64,000 nt of DNA from Methanobacterium sp. (GCF_016217785.1 NZ_JACRGA010000025.1:186001-250000); one strand, 5' to 3'. Positions 22,820-33,978 are shown, counted from the stretch's first letter. Notes: generated by a model from the letters alone, not told the origin. Program-made: numbers and translations.

Positions 22820-23917
22820 ATGGAAATTGAACTATTAATCGTCATAGTTGTAGCTATTTTAATTGATTTGATATTCGGAGAGCTACCATCATCAATTCAT
22901 CCTGTAGTCTGGATGGGTAAATCAATAGAAAAAAGTAAAAATTTGTTGTATGGTGATTCTAAAAATAAAAATCGACTTTCAGGTTTCCTAATGACTGCAA
23001 TCATTCTAATTGCTTTCAATATACTATTTTTACTGATTTTACACCTCTCATCATTTTTATGTATTTGCCTTTTACACACTTCCTCATTTAATTACATCTT
23101 ATTTTACATCTTATTCTTATTAATAGCTTCAATTATCCTTTCAACAACTTTTGCAATAAGATCCCTATTGAATTTAGTTTACAATGTTTATTTAAGCATT
23201 AATGAAGATTTAGAAAAAGGCAGGAGATCTGTTTCATTTTTAGTTAGTAGGGATACTTCTAATTTATCTCCTGATGATGTGGTGTCTGCATCAATTGAAA
23301 CTCTCACTGAAAATATCACTGATTCTGTTGTCAGCCCTTTATTTTACATATTTCTCTTTGGTTCCTTGGGAACGATCTTATTCTATCTGAATACTTTATC
23401 TTATTTGAACTCTTTCTCCATAAGTTGGGGAATGGACTGGATAGGATCTTCAGGGTATCATTTCCCTATTATTTTGGGAGTCTTGGCCGGAGTATCATAC
23501 CGTGTAGTGAATACTTTAGACGCCATGGTTGGTTACAAAGACCCTCAAAATATCGATATTGGATGGTTCCCGGCCAAGTTAGATGACATTCTTAATTATA
23601 TCCCCGCCAGAATAACCGGTTTTTTGGTATTTTTATCAGCCATCCTCATGAAGTTGGATTATAAATGTGCCTGGCAGGTAATGTTAAATGATGCACGCAA
23701 TACTCCTAGTCCTAACTCTGGATATCCAATGGCATCTGCGGCTGGAGCTCTTGGTGTTCAGCTAGTGAAACCTGGGGTATACAAATTAGGATATCCTAAA
23801 AATGGTTTAAAACCCGAAATGATAAAAAAAGCCATTAAATTAACTATAACTACAATAACCATATTTTTAATAATTATAATTTTAATTCCAATCTTCACAT
23901 TTCTATTAATCCAATAA
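22820..23917 (+). CDS. cbiB: Adenosylcobinamide-phosphate synthase (CbiB/CobD)
   Basis: 365-aa membrane enzyme that attaches the aminopropanol linker to adenosylcobyric acid in cobalamin synthesis. It has the family opening ILIDLIFGELPSSIHPVVWMG, the central SRDTSNLSPDDVVSASIETLTENITDSVVSPLFY, GVSYRVVNTLDAMVGYK and ARNTPSPNSGYPMASAAGALGVQL. Several membrane segments are visible. A TTG directly precedes the ATG; GGAG lies about 14 nt upstream. It is the first gene to the right of the origin, co-directional with fork movement. Confidence 0.93.
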   Translation: MEIELLIVIVVAILIDLIFGELPSSIHPVVWMGKSIEKSKNLLYGDSKNKNRLSGFLMTAIILIAFNILFLLILHLSSFLCICLLHTSSFNYILFYILFLLIASIILSTTFAIRSLLNLVYNVYLSINEDLEKGRRSVSFLVSRDTSNLSPDDVVSASIETLTENITDSVVSPLFYIFLFGSLGTILFYLNTLSYLNSFSISWGMDWIGSSGYHFPIILGVLAGVSYRVVNTLDAMVGYKDPQNIDIGWFPAKLDDILNYIPARITGFLVFLSAILMKLDYKCAWQVMLNDARNTPSPNSGYPMASAAGALGVQLVKPGVYKLGYPKNGLKPEMIKKAIKLTITTITIFLIIIILIPIFTFLLIQ

Positions 23918-23973
23918 ACAATAAATTGAACAATAAAATTAAAACAAACAATTTAATGGAGTGTATGCCGAGT

Positions 23974-24034
23974 GTTATACATTTTTTTTAAGTGTAGGAA
24001 GTTTTTCAATGGTTATACATTCTTTAAGTGTTAG
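23974..24034 (+). repeat. Short direct repeat between cbiB and cbiG
   Basis: GTTATACATT followed by a T-rich tract and TTTAAGTGT occurs at 23974-23995 and again at 24012-24032. TTTAAGTGTA differs by one base from the origin-box core TTTCAAGTGTAA minus a base, so the resemblance to origin boxes is weak. Possible regulatory site for cbiG. Confidence 0.35.
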
Positions 24035-24161
24035 TCATCCACACGTAAACAAATCAAATTTATTTAACAATCAATTTAACAATCAAATTATTTAATTATC
24101 AATTATATTCACATTATTTAATTACTAATATTAAACTGGATTACAAACTTGAAGTGGTTTC

Positions 24162-25166
24162 ATGAGATTTGCAATAATAAGTGTGACTAAAGAAGGGCAG
24201 AAACTTGCCAGTGACATGGAATTGGTTTTACGGAATGATCCTACTGTCATAAAAGTTGATTTGTTCCACAAAAATGTTAAAGACACAGTAAGTAACTTAT
24301 TCAATGATTATGATTGCTGGGTTGCTATAATGGCCACTGGAATCATGGTCAGAATTATTTGTCCCATAATAAAATCAAAGTTAAAGGATCCTGCAGTACT
24401 TGTTGTTGCTGAAAATAAGAAACATGTTATAAGTTTATTATCTGGCCACATGGGTGGGGGTAATAAGTTTTCAATAAAAATAGCCGGGGTTATAGGTGCA
24501 GTTCCAGTTATAACCACAGCCACAGATTTAAATGGTAAAATGGGTATTGATGCATTGGCTAATCAATATTGGTTTGATGTCAAACAACCACAGCTTATTA
24601 AAGCGGTGAACCAGTTAATTGCTGAGAATGGAAAGGTTGATCTGCATCTACCTTCACGTTTCAGATTTTTAGAGAATCATCCCCTGGTGACTAGATCATA
24701 CTGTATTCACATATGGGAAAAATCGTTCATCCGAGCTTCTTTACCTGGAAAAGAATTTGAGAACGAATTAGATCTTTATCCTAAAAGGATAGTGGCTGGT
24801 TTGGGTAGTAAAAAAGGGGTGGCTGGTGAACAAGTATTTTTTGCTATTAGATCGGCTCTTCAGCATCTTCATTTGCCTTTGGAGAGGTTGGATGCTCTGG
24901 CGACAGTTGATCTGAAGAAAGATGAAGAGGGTATCATTGACGCGGCATCTAAATCAGATTTACCCCTTGAAATAGTAACATTAAACGAAATTTCTGACTT
25001 TAAACACGTAGATTGCACTCCTTCAAAGCTGGTGCAGCGTGAATTTGGGGTGCAGGGTGTGTCTGAGCCGGTGTCTCTCATTAGAGCTGGGGAAAGCTCA
25101 CGTCTTATTCTGAAAAAAACAGCGTACAATGGTGTTACAGTTGCAATTGCGGTCTCAACTAATTAA
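24162..25166 (+). CDS. cbiG: Cobalt-precorrin-5A hydrolase (CbiG)
   Basis: 334-aa enzyme of the anaerobic corrin pathway that opens the delta-lactone of cobalt-precorrin-5A and releases acetaldehyde. The N-terminal domain shows VAIMATGIMVRIICPII and LLSGHMGGGNKFSIKIA, the C-terminal CbiG domain starts at RIVAGLGSKKGV. Both domains are present, so the protein is full length. It is on the same strand as cbiB with a 245-bp gap that contains a short direct repeat. Confidence 0.93.
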   Translation: MRFAIISVTKEGQKLASDMELVLRNDPTVIKVDLFHKNVKDTVSNLFNDYDCWVAIMATGIMVRIICPIIKSKLKDPAVLVVAENKKHVISLLSGHMGGGNKFSIKIAGVIGAVPVITTATDLNGKMGIDALANQYWFDVKQPQLIKAVNQLIAENGKVDLHLPSRFRFLENHPLVTRSYCIHIWEKSFIRASLPGKEFENELDLYPKRIVAGLGSKKGVAGEQVFFAIRSALQHLHLPLERLDALATVDLKKDEEGIIDAASKSDLPLEIVTLNEISDFKHVDCTPSKLVQREFGVQGVSEPVSLIRAGESSRLILKKTAYNGVTVAIAVSTN

Positions 25167-25348
25167 ATAAAATATTAAACAAAATAAAACACAAAGTAAA
25201 CTATTCCGGTCAAAATTATATTTTATCCCCCAATATGTCTTTAATAATAGTTTAGCACCGAGAATATATCTTTAATAACATTTTCGATGGTTTTTAATCA
25301 TTTTTTAAAAATTCTCACCAAAACCTTTTTAAAGCTCAAGATATAAAC

Positions 25349-25380
<32 letters not shown>

Positions 25381-25413
25381 CTTAAGCAAAATTAACTCAA
25401 TGGAGGCATTATT

Positions 25414-25668
<255 letters not shown>

Positions 25669-25913
25669 AATCAATTTAAATCAAATTTTTTGAATCATTC
25701 CTTGGTTTTTTAAATTCCATGAACCTGTTTTTAACTTGTTTTTGTGGATACTTATTTTTAAGATAAGTAATCTAAGATACGTATCATTAAATCAAATACA
25801 CCCAAAGAAACTAGAAATTTTTTTAGTTTCTTTTTTAAAAGAATGAAAGAATTAAGAATGTCATTATTAAATCAATATAAATTATTAAAATTTCAATTTA
25901 AGTAATTTAAGTA

Positions 25914-26489
25914 TTAAAATTCAATATTACTAAGAACACGAGCGACAAATTGGATTTTTGCAGTTTCTTCCACGAATTCAGCTAGAAGAGCCGCTTCTCT
26001 TAGGTTTTTTCCAGTGGCCACCACCCCATGATTTTCCAGAATAACCACATCTTCCGCTTTAAGACCTTCACCAACCAACTGGGCTAATTCACGTGTTCCT
26101 GGTTGTGCATAGTTAACCATCTTCAAAAATGGTTTAGTTCGTTCACCAAAACCCTCTAAGCGTTCAATTTTTTTCCCAGACATTGCAAAACCGGTTGCAT
26201 ATGCTGAATGGGTGTGGACAATTCCCCCAACATCTTTATTTTTATAGACTTCCAAGTGAAAGTGAAGTTCTGATGATGGATTTTTACCACCCACCAGTAT
26301 TTCACCACCCATATCTACCAGGACTATTTCATCCTCTTTAACATGTCCCAATGAAACTCCACTAGGAGTTATTGCCACGATGTCCTGGAATCTTGCGCTT
26401 ATATTCCCTGATTTACCTGGAGCCAATCCTTTACTGTAAATGTAATGGGCAGTTTCACATATTTCCATGGTTAAGGGATGGTGGTTCAT
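25914..26489 (-). CDS. Class II aldolase, L-fuculose-1-phosphate aldolase-like
   Basis: 191-aa zinc aldolase. It has the phosphate-binding GKSGNISAR and TPSGVS, the catalytic Glu in SSELHFHLEVY, zinc ligands in IVHTHSAYATGFA and a third His in LENHGVVATG. In methanogens the homologue MJ1418 supplies lactaldehyde for the lactate moiety of coenzyme F420, and that is the likely role here, rather than fucose degradation. The length is typical. The assignment to the family is firm; the physiological substrate is inferred. Confidence 0.88.
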   Translation of the reverse strand: MNHHPLTMEICETAHYIYSKGLAPGKSGNISARFQDIVAITPSGVSLGHVKEDEIVLVDMGGEILVGGKNPSSELHFHLEVYKNKDVGGIVHTHSAYATGFAMSGKKIERLEGFGERTKPFLKMVNYAQPGTRELAQLVGEGLKAEDVVILENHGVVATGKNLREAALLAEFVEETAKIQFVARVLSNIEF

Positions 26490-26630
26490 AAATATTGATC
26501 TCCGTTACAATTCGGTTGTTAACTTTTTATAAATAAATTTTTATAATTAAATTTCCCTTAAAATTATTTGTAATTAATCATAAAAAATTCATATTAATAT
26601 TTACCGTAATTAAACGATATGATGTCAGTT

Positions 26631-28097
26631 TTAACTGAAGTCAAGCATTTTTAGACTGCCATTATTGATTACTGGAACCTGGGCACAGGTGGGCACGATG
26701 TTATAGATCTTCTGAAACTCAGTCTGGGACTGAAAGGTTCCGCTGTTAATGAGGTGCACTCCCTTGTATCTCTTGTAACTGTTGATGTGCACGTGTCCAG
26801 TGTGGAAAACATCAGGGATTTCTTCAATAACCAGATGATCCTCAATTTCCGATGCCAATGGAGTTCTTTCACCATAGATAGGGGCTAAATGCCGTTTTTC
26901 CAGAAGTTCCTTCATGATGAGATCAGATTGCTGGTGGCTCATTCCCTTAACTGTCATGGCCATATCATCAAAGCTACGACCATGGTAGATGAGCACTTTA
27001 ATACCATCCAGACTTACCATGGCAGGGTTACTAACGAATTCCAGGTTTTTCAGATCATGAAGGCCTTTGGCATAATCTTCGGATATGGCTGGTTGAGGCT
27101 CAGCCAGTCGACAAGCATCGTGGTTTCCAGGGGCTACAATGATTTTAACATGGCTTATTTCCCCAAATAATCGTGCTGCTTCTTCATATTGCTGGTGAAT
27201 GTCTTTAATGGTCAGTTCTTTATCCTGATGGGGGTAGACTCCAATTCCATCCACCATATCACCCGCCACCACTACGTACTTCACATTATTGGCAATTTCT
27301 TGCTGTTCCTCATCACCAAAGTCTCCGTTGATCCAGTGAATGAACCGGTCGAATTCCTCATTAAGGAAGGTGGAGCTTCCAATGTGAATGTCGCTTAAGA
27401 AAACAGTGGCAAAATCCATTGGTTTCTCATCAATACGGGGAACACCCGGATTTATCAGTTCACTGGCCATAATCAAAGTACCCTTCCTACTACCCACAAC
27501 ACCAATTACTTCGTCTTTAACAACCATTTCAGCCTGCTGGAAGACTTCATGGTTTTCATTGTGGATTAGAACTGTGGCACTGCCTGTTTCATCCTCTAAT
27601 TCAATGAGTTTATGGTTGTTTTTAGTGTTGCGTATGTCACTGACCATACCAATGATTTTCACCACATCATCCAGACTGGTGGCCTCTTTAATTGGGTAAC
27701 TATCTTTTAGTTCTCTTTTGTAGTTTAACAGTTCCTTCAGTTTGTGGTACCTGCTTTTGAAGTAACTGGAAAGGTCTTTGATTTCTCCATTGGTGTATGA
27801 CTTGCGACTGGCATCTTTAATGATGTGGAAATCAAAATCTTGGGGGACTAGTTTCATCTGGGCGATTTTATCAGTTTTCACATAGGTTGAGCCCAGAAAA
27901 TCGTCATTTAATTGGCCCAAGTACTTATCTACCCAGTCACCAGTAAGTACCATCATTTCCTGGGGTGAAATAGTAAGATGTTTGATTAATGAATCCACCA
28001 AATTGGATGGATCATTATAATCTTTTATTCTATGGTAAGCGGATTCATCAAGAAGTATTTCCGCATCTGCAAATTTTAGTATAATGTCATCAGTCAT
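26631..28097 (-). CDS. polB: DNA polymerase D small subunit DP1
   Basis: 488-aa proofreading subunit of the euryarchaeal replicative polymerase PolD. An N-terminal helical part and an OB-fold (about residues 140-215) precede a Mre11-like phosphoesterase domain whose metal motifs are all present: FLSDIHIGS, VAGDMVDGIG, VAPGNHDACR, IYHGRSFDD and HTGHVH. It is therefore predicted to have 3'-5' exonuclease activity. I chose the ATG at 28097 (GGAG 5-8 nt upstream) over an in-frame GTG two codons before. The large subunit gene is not in the window. It lies about 4 kb from the origin. Confidence 0.95.
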   Translation of the reverse strand: MTDDIILKFADAEILLDESAYHRIKDYNDPSNLVDSLIKHLTISPQEMMVLTGDWVDKYLGQLNDDFLGSTYVKTDKIAQMKLVPQDFDFHIIKDASRKSYTNGEIKDLSSYFKSRYHKLKELLNYKRELKDSYPIKEATSLDDVVKIIGMVSDIRNTKNNHKLIELEDETGSATVLIHNENHEVFQQAEMVVKDEVIGVVGSRKGTLIMASELINPGVPRIDEKPMDFATVFLSDIHIGSSTFLNEEFDRFIHWINGDFGDEEQQEIANNVKYVVVAGDMVDGIGVYPHQDKELTIKDIHQQYEEAARLFGEISHVKIIVAPGNHDACRLAEPQPAISEDYAKGLHDLKNLEFVSNPAMVSLDGIKVLIYHGRSFDDMAMTVKGMSHQQSDLIMKELLEKRHLAPIYGERTPLASEIEDHLVIEEIPDVFHTGHVHINSYKRYKGVHLINSGTFQSQTEFQKIYNIVPTCAQVPVINNGSLKMLDFS

Positions 28098-28265
28098 GGG
28101 CACTCCAGGAAATGATTGTTGAAAATATGAATAGGCATATACATCTGGGATTTTCTTTAATTCACGAGAATTTTTTTTATTAACATTTAACAGATTTCAT
28201 ATTAATTAACAGATTTCAATCCAATAAAATTTCAATCCAATAAATTTACTAATTTTATATATTTA

Positions 28266-28682
28266 TCATCGTCTTAGATATAAATCAATTTTTTGACTTA
28301 ACTCTCTGAATTTATTCCTGAAATTTTCAAGATCATCAATGGATTTTTTAAATTTTTCCTGGCTTTCTTCTGTAAAACCATCTTTAGACAACATGATATA
28401 CTCAGAATTTACAACTATAACCTCTTGAAGAATGATTAAGGTATTCAATATTTCCCGTTGTAGAGACTTACATTTTGAGGGTGGTTTTAAACCTTCAAAT
28501 TTGAAGAATATGTTTTCCATGTTTTTCCTGATTTTATCAAGCTTATGGTAATCATTATCAAAATCAAGTTTTCCCGTACTTTCTTTACTAAAAATTTCCC
28601 TTATTAAAAGCAGTTGAATCCCAGTATCCTTCAAACAATTCTTGCTTTTTTTTAAGAACTGCTTTTTAGTCATTCCAAACAT
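28266..28682 (-). CDS. Hypothetical helical protein
   Basis: 138 aa, lysine-rich and strongly charged, predicted almost wholly helical with coiled-coil character at the C-terminus (SIDDLENFRNKFRELSQKID). Contains two cysteines near each other only by chance (no CxxC pair). No family recognised. It lies upstream of the PolD small subunit gene on the same strand with a 168-bp gap. The start may be the ATG at 28682 or the third codon after it. Confidence 0.5.
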   Translation of the reverse strand: MFGMTKKQFLKKSKNCLKDTGIQLLLIREIFSKESTGKLDFDNDYHKLDKIRKNMENIFFKFEGLKPPSKCKSLQREILNTLIILQEVIVVNSEYIMLSKDGFTEESQEKFKKSIDDLENFRNKFRELSQKIDLYLRR

Positions 28683-29199
28683 AAATACCGTCCTGAACTA
28701 ATTAAAACCTATTTCCTACAATAATTATTTGTTTTTAATTTCTAATAATCATATTGATCCATGATAAATTGATCATTGGATTACCAATACCTTTGGATAT
28801 TGTCAATATCTTAAAATAAGGTAAGATCTTATGTTTAATCCATGGTAAAATGGAGTTATTGAGATATCTAATTTGATGGATCAATAAGTAACAGTCAAAA
28901 CATTTAATATAAATGATTAGTGGACTGATAAATAATCAATAGTTTTCATTATTAATAATGCAATATTATCTTGCAAATTTTAATAAATTGTAAATTTAAA
29001 ATTTCAATATAGTCTTAGAAACTCTAAAATCTAATATTACATCTAATGAATTAATCAATCCAATAAAATCAAAATAAATAAATCATTAAATAAATCATTT
29101 CAATCTAATTAATCAATTTAATTGAAAATTTAATCTAATCGAAATAAAAATCAATCGTATACAATCAAATGAATTTGATCCACAATTTAAGGTGATATT
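28683..29199. other. 517-bp AT-rich intergenic region
   Basis: Divergent region between a helical hypothetical gene and a secreted-protein gene. It contains many AATCAAT-type low-complexity stretches, especially 29040-29160, but no recognisable gene, hairpin or long repeat. The GGTGAT ribosome binding site of the next gene is at 29191-29196. Confidence 0.5.
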
Positions 29200-29709
29200 T
29201 TGTCCAGAGCTGTTAAGATAATCTTATTCCTAATCTTCTTTGCCGTATTCTTTGAGGCAGGTCTATTTGCATCCTACACAATTGTAACCCAACAACCACC
29301 AAATCCTGCTGATTTAATTGAAATGCAGATTAACGGTGTAAGTTCTCTTCTTAATTTAGGTCCAAAAATTGCCACTCAAAAGAACCTGGTTATCCTTAAT
29401 GAGAATGAGGTGGTGGATGCCATGAAAGCCAAAACTGGTATTGATGGCATCAATCTGCAGAGTCTTTCTGCTCAGACATACCAGGACACAGATGATGAAA
29501 CAATCAATGTTAACATCACTGCCATGGGATATAAGGACTCCCAGACCGGAGGAACAACCGGAAATGCATCTAGTGGCCCAATTGTAATTAAATCCAATGA
29601 AACTTACAGTATAACTGCCACTGCAGTGGCCACACCAAAAACAGGTGGTGTGCAGATTGATTTGAACTCTATTGTCATAACTTCCACCCGTGTACTGTAC
29701 AATACATGA
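29200..29709 (+). CDS. Hypothetical membrane-anchored extracytoplasmic protein
   Basis: 169 aa with one N-terminal membrane helix (residues about 5-26, IILFLIFFAVFFEAGLFASY) and a Thr/Asn/Gly-rich outer domain containing N-glycosylation-type sequons. The start is a TTG at 29200, supported by GGTGAT 4 nt upstream; there is no nearby ATG. It ends 38 bp before cbiH on the same strand and may be co-transcribed with it. No family is recognised and no function is proposed. Confidence 0.7.
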   Translation: MSRAVKIILFLIFFAVFFEAGLFASYTIVTQQPPNPADLIEMQINGVSSLLNLGPKIATQKNLVILNENEVVDAMKAKTGIDGINLQSLSAQTYQDTDDETINVNITAMGYKDSQTGGTTGNASSGPIVIKSNETYSITATAVATPKTGGVQIDLNSIVITSTRVLYNT

Positions 29710-29747
29710 TTTAACTCATTTCATTTATGTAAACTGGTGAAAATAGA

Positions 29748-30809
29748 ATGATTAAAATTGTTGGCATAGGCCCTCGCAGGGAAGACATGACTTTAAGGGC
29801 TCTCAGGGCACTGGAGGAATCTGAGATTGTAATTGGATACGGGGGTTACACCAGGCAGATAAAGGATCTCCTGGAAGGTAAGCAGATCATATCCAAAGGA
29901 ATGGGTCAGGAAGTTGACCGGGCAGAACTGGCCATTGATTATTCCAATAAAGGATTCCAAGTGGCAGTTATAAGTAGTGGAGACCCTGGTGTTTATGGAA
30001 TGGCCAATGTAATCCATCAGGTCATGGGAAAGTATTCCGGGGTAGAAGTGGAAGTAATCCCTGGAGTGACTGCAGTTAACTATTCTGCTGCCCTTTTAGG
30101 TGCTCCTTTACATGATTTTGCAGTTATCAGCCTCAGCGACATACTCACACCCCTGTCTGAGATTAAAAGAAAGGTCAGTGCTGCTGCTGAGGCAGATTTT
30201 ATCATTGCTTTTTACAACCCCCGGAGTAAAAGAAGAACAGAACCACTGAATGAAGCTTTAAAGATAATTAGTGATGTTAGAAATCCACAAACTCCAGTAG
30301 GGATAGTCAAAACCAGTGATAATGGTTCTGAAGTTCGGATTGTTTCATTGGGGGATTTAGATGAGGGAGAAGTGGATATGAATACCACTCTACTGGTTGG
30401 TAATACATTCACCTATGTGGATGATGGTAAAATGGTGACTCCACGTGGATACGTTCTCCCCCACTCGACTCACCCCCTGGCAGTAGAATTTTACCAGAAA
30501 TATTTGGCTGGAGAAGGTGTTGAAGGCTCTAACACTACTTGTGAATATTATCCATGCCACAGCCACCCTCAAAATTGTACATTCTGTTACTGTCCCTTTT
30601 ACCCATGCGGAGACCCATCCACAGGGGGGCATTGGATAAAAGAGAAAAAAGTGTGGAGTTGTGAGGGGTGTACTTGGATACATCAGGATGATGCTGTGAA
30701 GTGCATACAGGGTAAGTTGCCTCAGCTCCTGGAAAAAGTGGAAGACCTTCAGGAAAAGAAGAAAGAGCTTCTCAAATTAAGGAGAGAATGTGTTTATCTA
30801 ACTAAATAA
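29748..30809 (+). CDS. cbiH: Cobalt-precorrin-3 C17-methyltransferase (CbiH) with C-terminal cysteine-rich domain
   Basis: 353 aa. Residues about 1-240 are a tetrapyrrole methylase: IVGIGPRREDMT, GYGGYTRQI, SSGDPGVYGMANV and AFYNPRSKRRTEPL. It methylates C17 with ring contraction in anaerobic cobalamin synthesis. Residues about 260-353 form an extra domain with CEYYPCHSHPQNCTFCYCPF, then CGDP and CEGC, matching the cysteine-rich small domain family (PF04071). Such a domain could bind a metal or an iron-sulfur cluster, as a C-terminal extension does in some bacterial CbiH60 proteins; that is inference. The ATG at 29748 follows GGTGAAAATAG. Confidence 0.9.
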   Translation: MIKIVGIGPRREDMTLRALRALEESEIVIGYGGYTRQIKDLLEGKQIISKGMGQEVDRAELAIDYSNKGFQVAVISSGDPGVYGMANVIHQVMGKYSGVEVEVIPGVTAVNYSAALLGAPLHDFAVISLSDILTPLSEIKRKVSAAAEADFIIAFYNPRSKRRTEPLNEALKIISDVRNPQTPVGIVKTSDNGSEVRIVSLGDLDEGEVDMNTTLLVGNTFTYVDDGKMVTPRGYVLPHSTHPLAVEFYQKYLAGEGVEGSNTTCEYYPCHSHPQNCTFCYCPFYPCGDPSTGGHWIKEKKVWSCEGCTWIHQDDAVKCIQGKLPQLLEKVEDLQEKKKELLKLRRECVYLTK

Positions 30810-31114
30810 AAAGAGCCCCCTTTGATTATTATGGGGGATACTTTCAAGATCATTATCCCTTTGCATATTTATTGAAAAATTTATATTTCACCCGTTAACC
30901 ATAAATCTAAGTCAAATCAAAATCAATGAATTTATAATGCCATTACTCAGATAGTAAACCATGATCTGGCTTAGTATTATCAATTAGTTTACAAAACTGA
31001 AGGTATGAAGATATTTCTGATGAATGATAATTAAATAAATAATATTGGGTAAGTCCAGCAATTTTCCCCATAGTATAATGTACCATGCCTAACATACTAA
31101 CATTAGTGATATAA
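30810..31114. other. 305-bp intergenic region after cbiH
   Basis: Starts with a small hairpin, CCCCC at 30817-30821 pairing with GGGGG at 30834-30838, just after the cbiH stop, a possible transcript end. A reverse-strand frame of 60 codons at 30943-31125 overlaps the next gene and looks random. Nothing else seen. Confidence 0.4.
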
Positions 31115-31468
31115 ATGATTCGCATAAAAAGAGCCTACCAGTCACCTGCCCAGAAGGATGGTTACCGGATTATGGTTGATCGAGTATGGCCACGTGGAGT
31201 GTCTAAACAAAGGTTGAAGATGGATGTATGGCTAAAAGATATAGCTCCTAGTCATGATCTGCGCCGGTGGTTGTCTCAGAATTCCCAGAAATGGGAAGAA
31301 TTTAAGACTAAATACAGAGAAGAGTTACAGGATAAAGATGAATTTTTAAACCAGATACTGGACCTGGAAAAGGAGAAAGAAACTGTTACCTTGGTCTATA
31401 CTTCTGGCAATACAGAACATAATAATGCAATAGTTTTGAAGGAAGTTCTGGATGAATTAAAGTCATAA
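31115..31468 (+). CDS. DUF488 family protein
   Basis: 117 aa matching the short, single-domain DUF488 group (YeaO-like): YRIMVDRVWPRGVSKQRLKMDVWLKDIAPS, then LRRWLSQNSQKWEEFKTKYREEL and a C-terminal VTLVYTSGNTEHNNAIVL. Function unknown; often near redox or stress genes in bacteria. GTGAT lies 5 nt before the ATG. It is convergent with dapF and followed by a strong hairpin. Confidence 0.88.
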   Translation: MIRIKRAYQSPAQKDGYRIMVDRVWPRGVSKQRLKMDVWLKDIAPSHDLRRWLSQNSQKWEEFKTKYREELQDKDEFLNQILDLEKEKETVTLVYTSGNTEHNNAIVLKEVLDELKS

Positions 31469-31502
31469 ATTCATCTAATAATTTCAGATTATTAAATAAG
31501 TA

Positions 31503-31559
31503 AAAAAACCTATGTGACTTAAACCAGGCGCATCAACAACACCCTGGTCATGGTTTTTT
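31503..31559. terminator. Two-stem hairpin between convergent genes, probable bidirectional terminator
   Basis: AAAAAACC at 31503-31510 pairs perfectly with GGTTTTTT at 31552-31559, and inside it ACCAGG at 31523-31528 pairs with CCTGGT at 31543-31548. The outer stem ends in a T tract on either strand. It lies between DUF488 (+) and dapF (-), so it can end both transcripts. An RNA or protein-binding role is the alternative. Confidence 0.6.
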
Positions 31560-31692
31560 ATTTTGAAATATCCTTTTTTTTATAAGATATTAGTAATGAA
31601 AACTGATTCTTACGTTATAAAATTAAATATTTCAATTTTTAAGGAATGTATTCCCACTCTAAGAAATAAATGAAGGTATAATATGGAACCAG

Positions 31693-32561
<869 letters not shown>

Positions 32562-32565
<4 letters not shown>

Positions 32566-33848
32566 TTTAATAGCCTCATGGGGATGTTTTGTTTGCTGAA
32601 AAGATCAGCAAAGGTTTCCCTTTCCCTTATAATATCAACTTCACCATCACTTACCATGACTTCGGCTGGCAGTGGTCGGGAGTTGTACTGGCTGGCCATA
32701 CTGAAAGCGTAGGCTCCAGCATTCATAATAGCCAGGATATCACCTTCCCTGATTTCAGGGAGTGGTCTATCCCTGGCGAAGAGGTCTCCGGATTCGCAGA
32801 TATTTCCTGCCACATCAATATTTTCTACAGGTTCTGCTTCTGGTTTATCCGCCACCAGTATGTGGTGGTAGGAGCCGTACATGGTAGGTCGGAGGAGGGT
32901 GTTGAAACCAGCATTAACCCCTATAAATTTCCGGTAACTTTGTTTAACAGTGTTTACTTTGGTTAAGAGATATGACGCATCTCCCACTATGTAACGACCG
33001 GGTTCTATGCACATGGTTGGATTATTCATCCCGTGTTCTGTGAGTTTATCCTGGTAGAGCCCCACAATTTCACCAGCGAATTTTTCAATATCCAGCAAAC
33101 CTTCTTCTGGGGTGTAAGGTATTCCCAACCCTCCACCGAAATCTATGAATTCAAAGGTGACACCTGCTTCCTTGTGTACTCGACCAGCCACATCCATCAG
33201 TACCTGCACTGCCAGTTTAAATGGTTCAGGATCAAGAATACCCGAACCGATGTGGGTGTGGATACCCACTGGTGTGAAACCGAGTTCCTGTGCTTTCTGG
33301 TATACTTCTACTGCTTCCTGTTCCATTATTCCGAACTTGGATAATTCTCCTCCGGTGATGCAGTGGTCGTGGTGACCGGCACCTACCATGGGATTGACCC
33401 GAAATGATATTTTAGTACCCTCTGCTCCGGGAAGTTCTGCCAGGCGTTCCAGCATGGACACGCTGTCCAGGTTCATGCGTACACCTGCATCCAGGGCGAA
33501 TTTGAGTTCATCGGTGGTTACATTGTTACCAGTGTAGAGGATCCTTTCAGGCTCAAAGCCAGCTAACAATGCGGTATAGATTTCTCCAGGGGACACAGCA
33601 TCAATACAACTTCCTTCCTGTTCTAAAATTTTCATCATTGCCAGACTGGTATTGGCTTTGGCTGCGTAGAATATTTTGAAGTCCTTGTATTCATTACTGA
33701 ATGCCTGATGGACTCTTCTGTAATTGTCCCGTACTCTCATCTCGTCTGTAACGTAAAGTGGTGTTCCGTATTCTTGGGCAAGTTCCAGAGCATCGGCACC
33801 ACCGATGTCCAGGTTGCCTTTTTCATTGGTCTTAAAGCGTAAGTTCAT
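32562..33848 (-). CDS. lysA: Diaminopimelate decarboxylase
   Basis: 428-aa PLP enzyme for the last step of lysine synthesis. It shows the PLP lysine in FYAAKANTS, HIGSGI, FIDFGGGLGIPY, the phosphate-binding EPGRYIVGD, the catalytic cysteine in CESGDLFARDR, and GAYAFSMASQYNSRPLPAEV. The ATG at 33848 has GGAGGATC 5 nt upstream; the longer open frame starting 14 codons earlier has no such support. It is the first gene of a dapF operon, with argD 130 bp upstream on the same strand. Confidence 0.96.
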
Positions 33849-33978
33849 AAAATGATCCTCCGAAAAGAAGTAAACATTAAATGTATCCATTTATGTGCAT
33901 ATAATCATTACTACTTGATGAAATATTATGTAAATATTTAAAAAAATATATGATTCAAATTAAAAAAATATAATATTA

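Noticed and set aside
30943..31125. 60-codon reverse frame after cbiH
   Set aside because: It overlaps the start of DUF488, has no clear ribosome binding site and its composition looks random.
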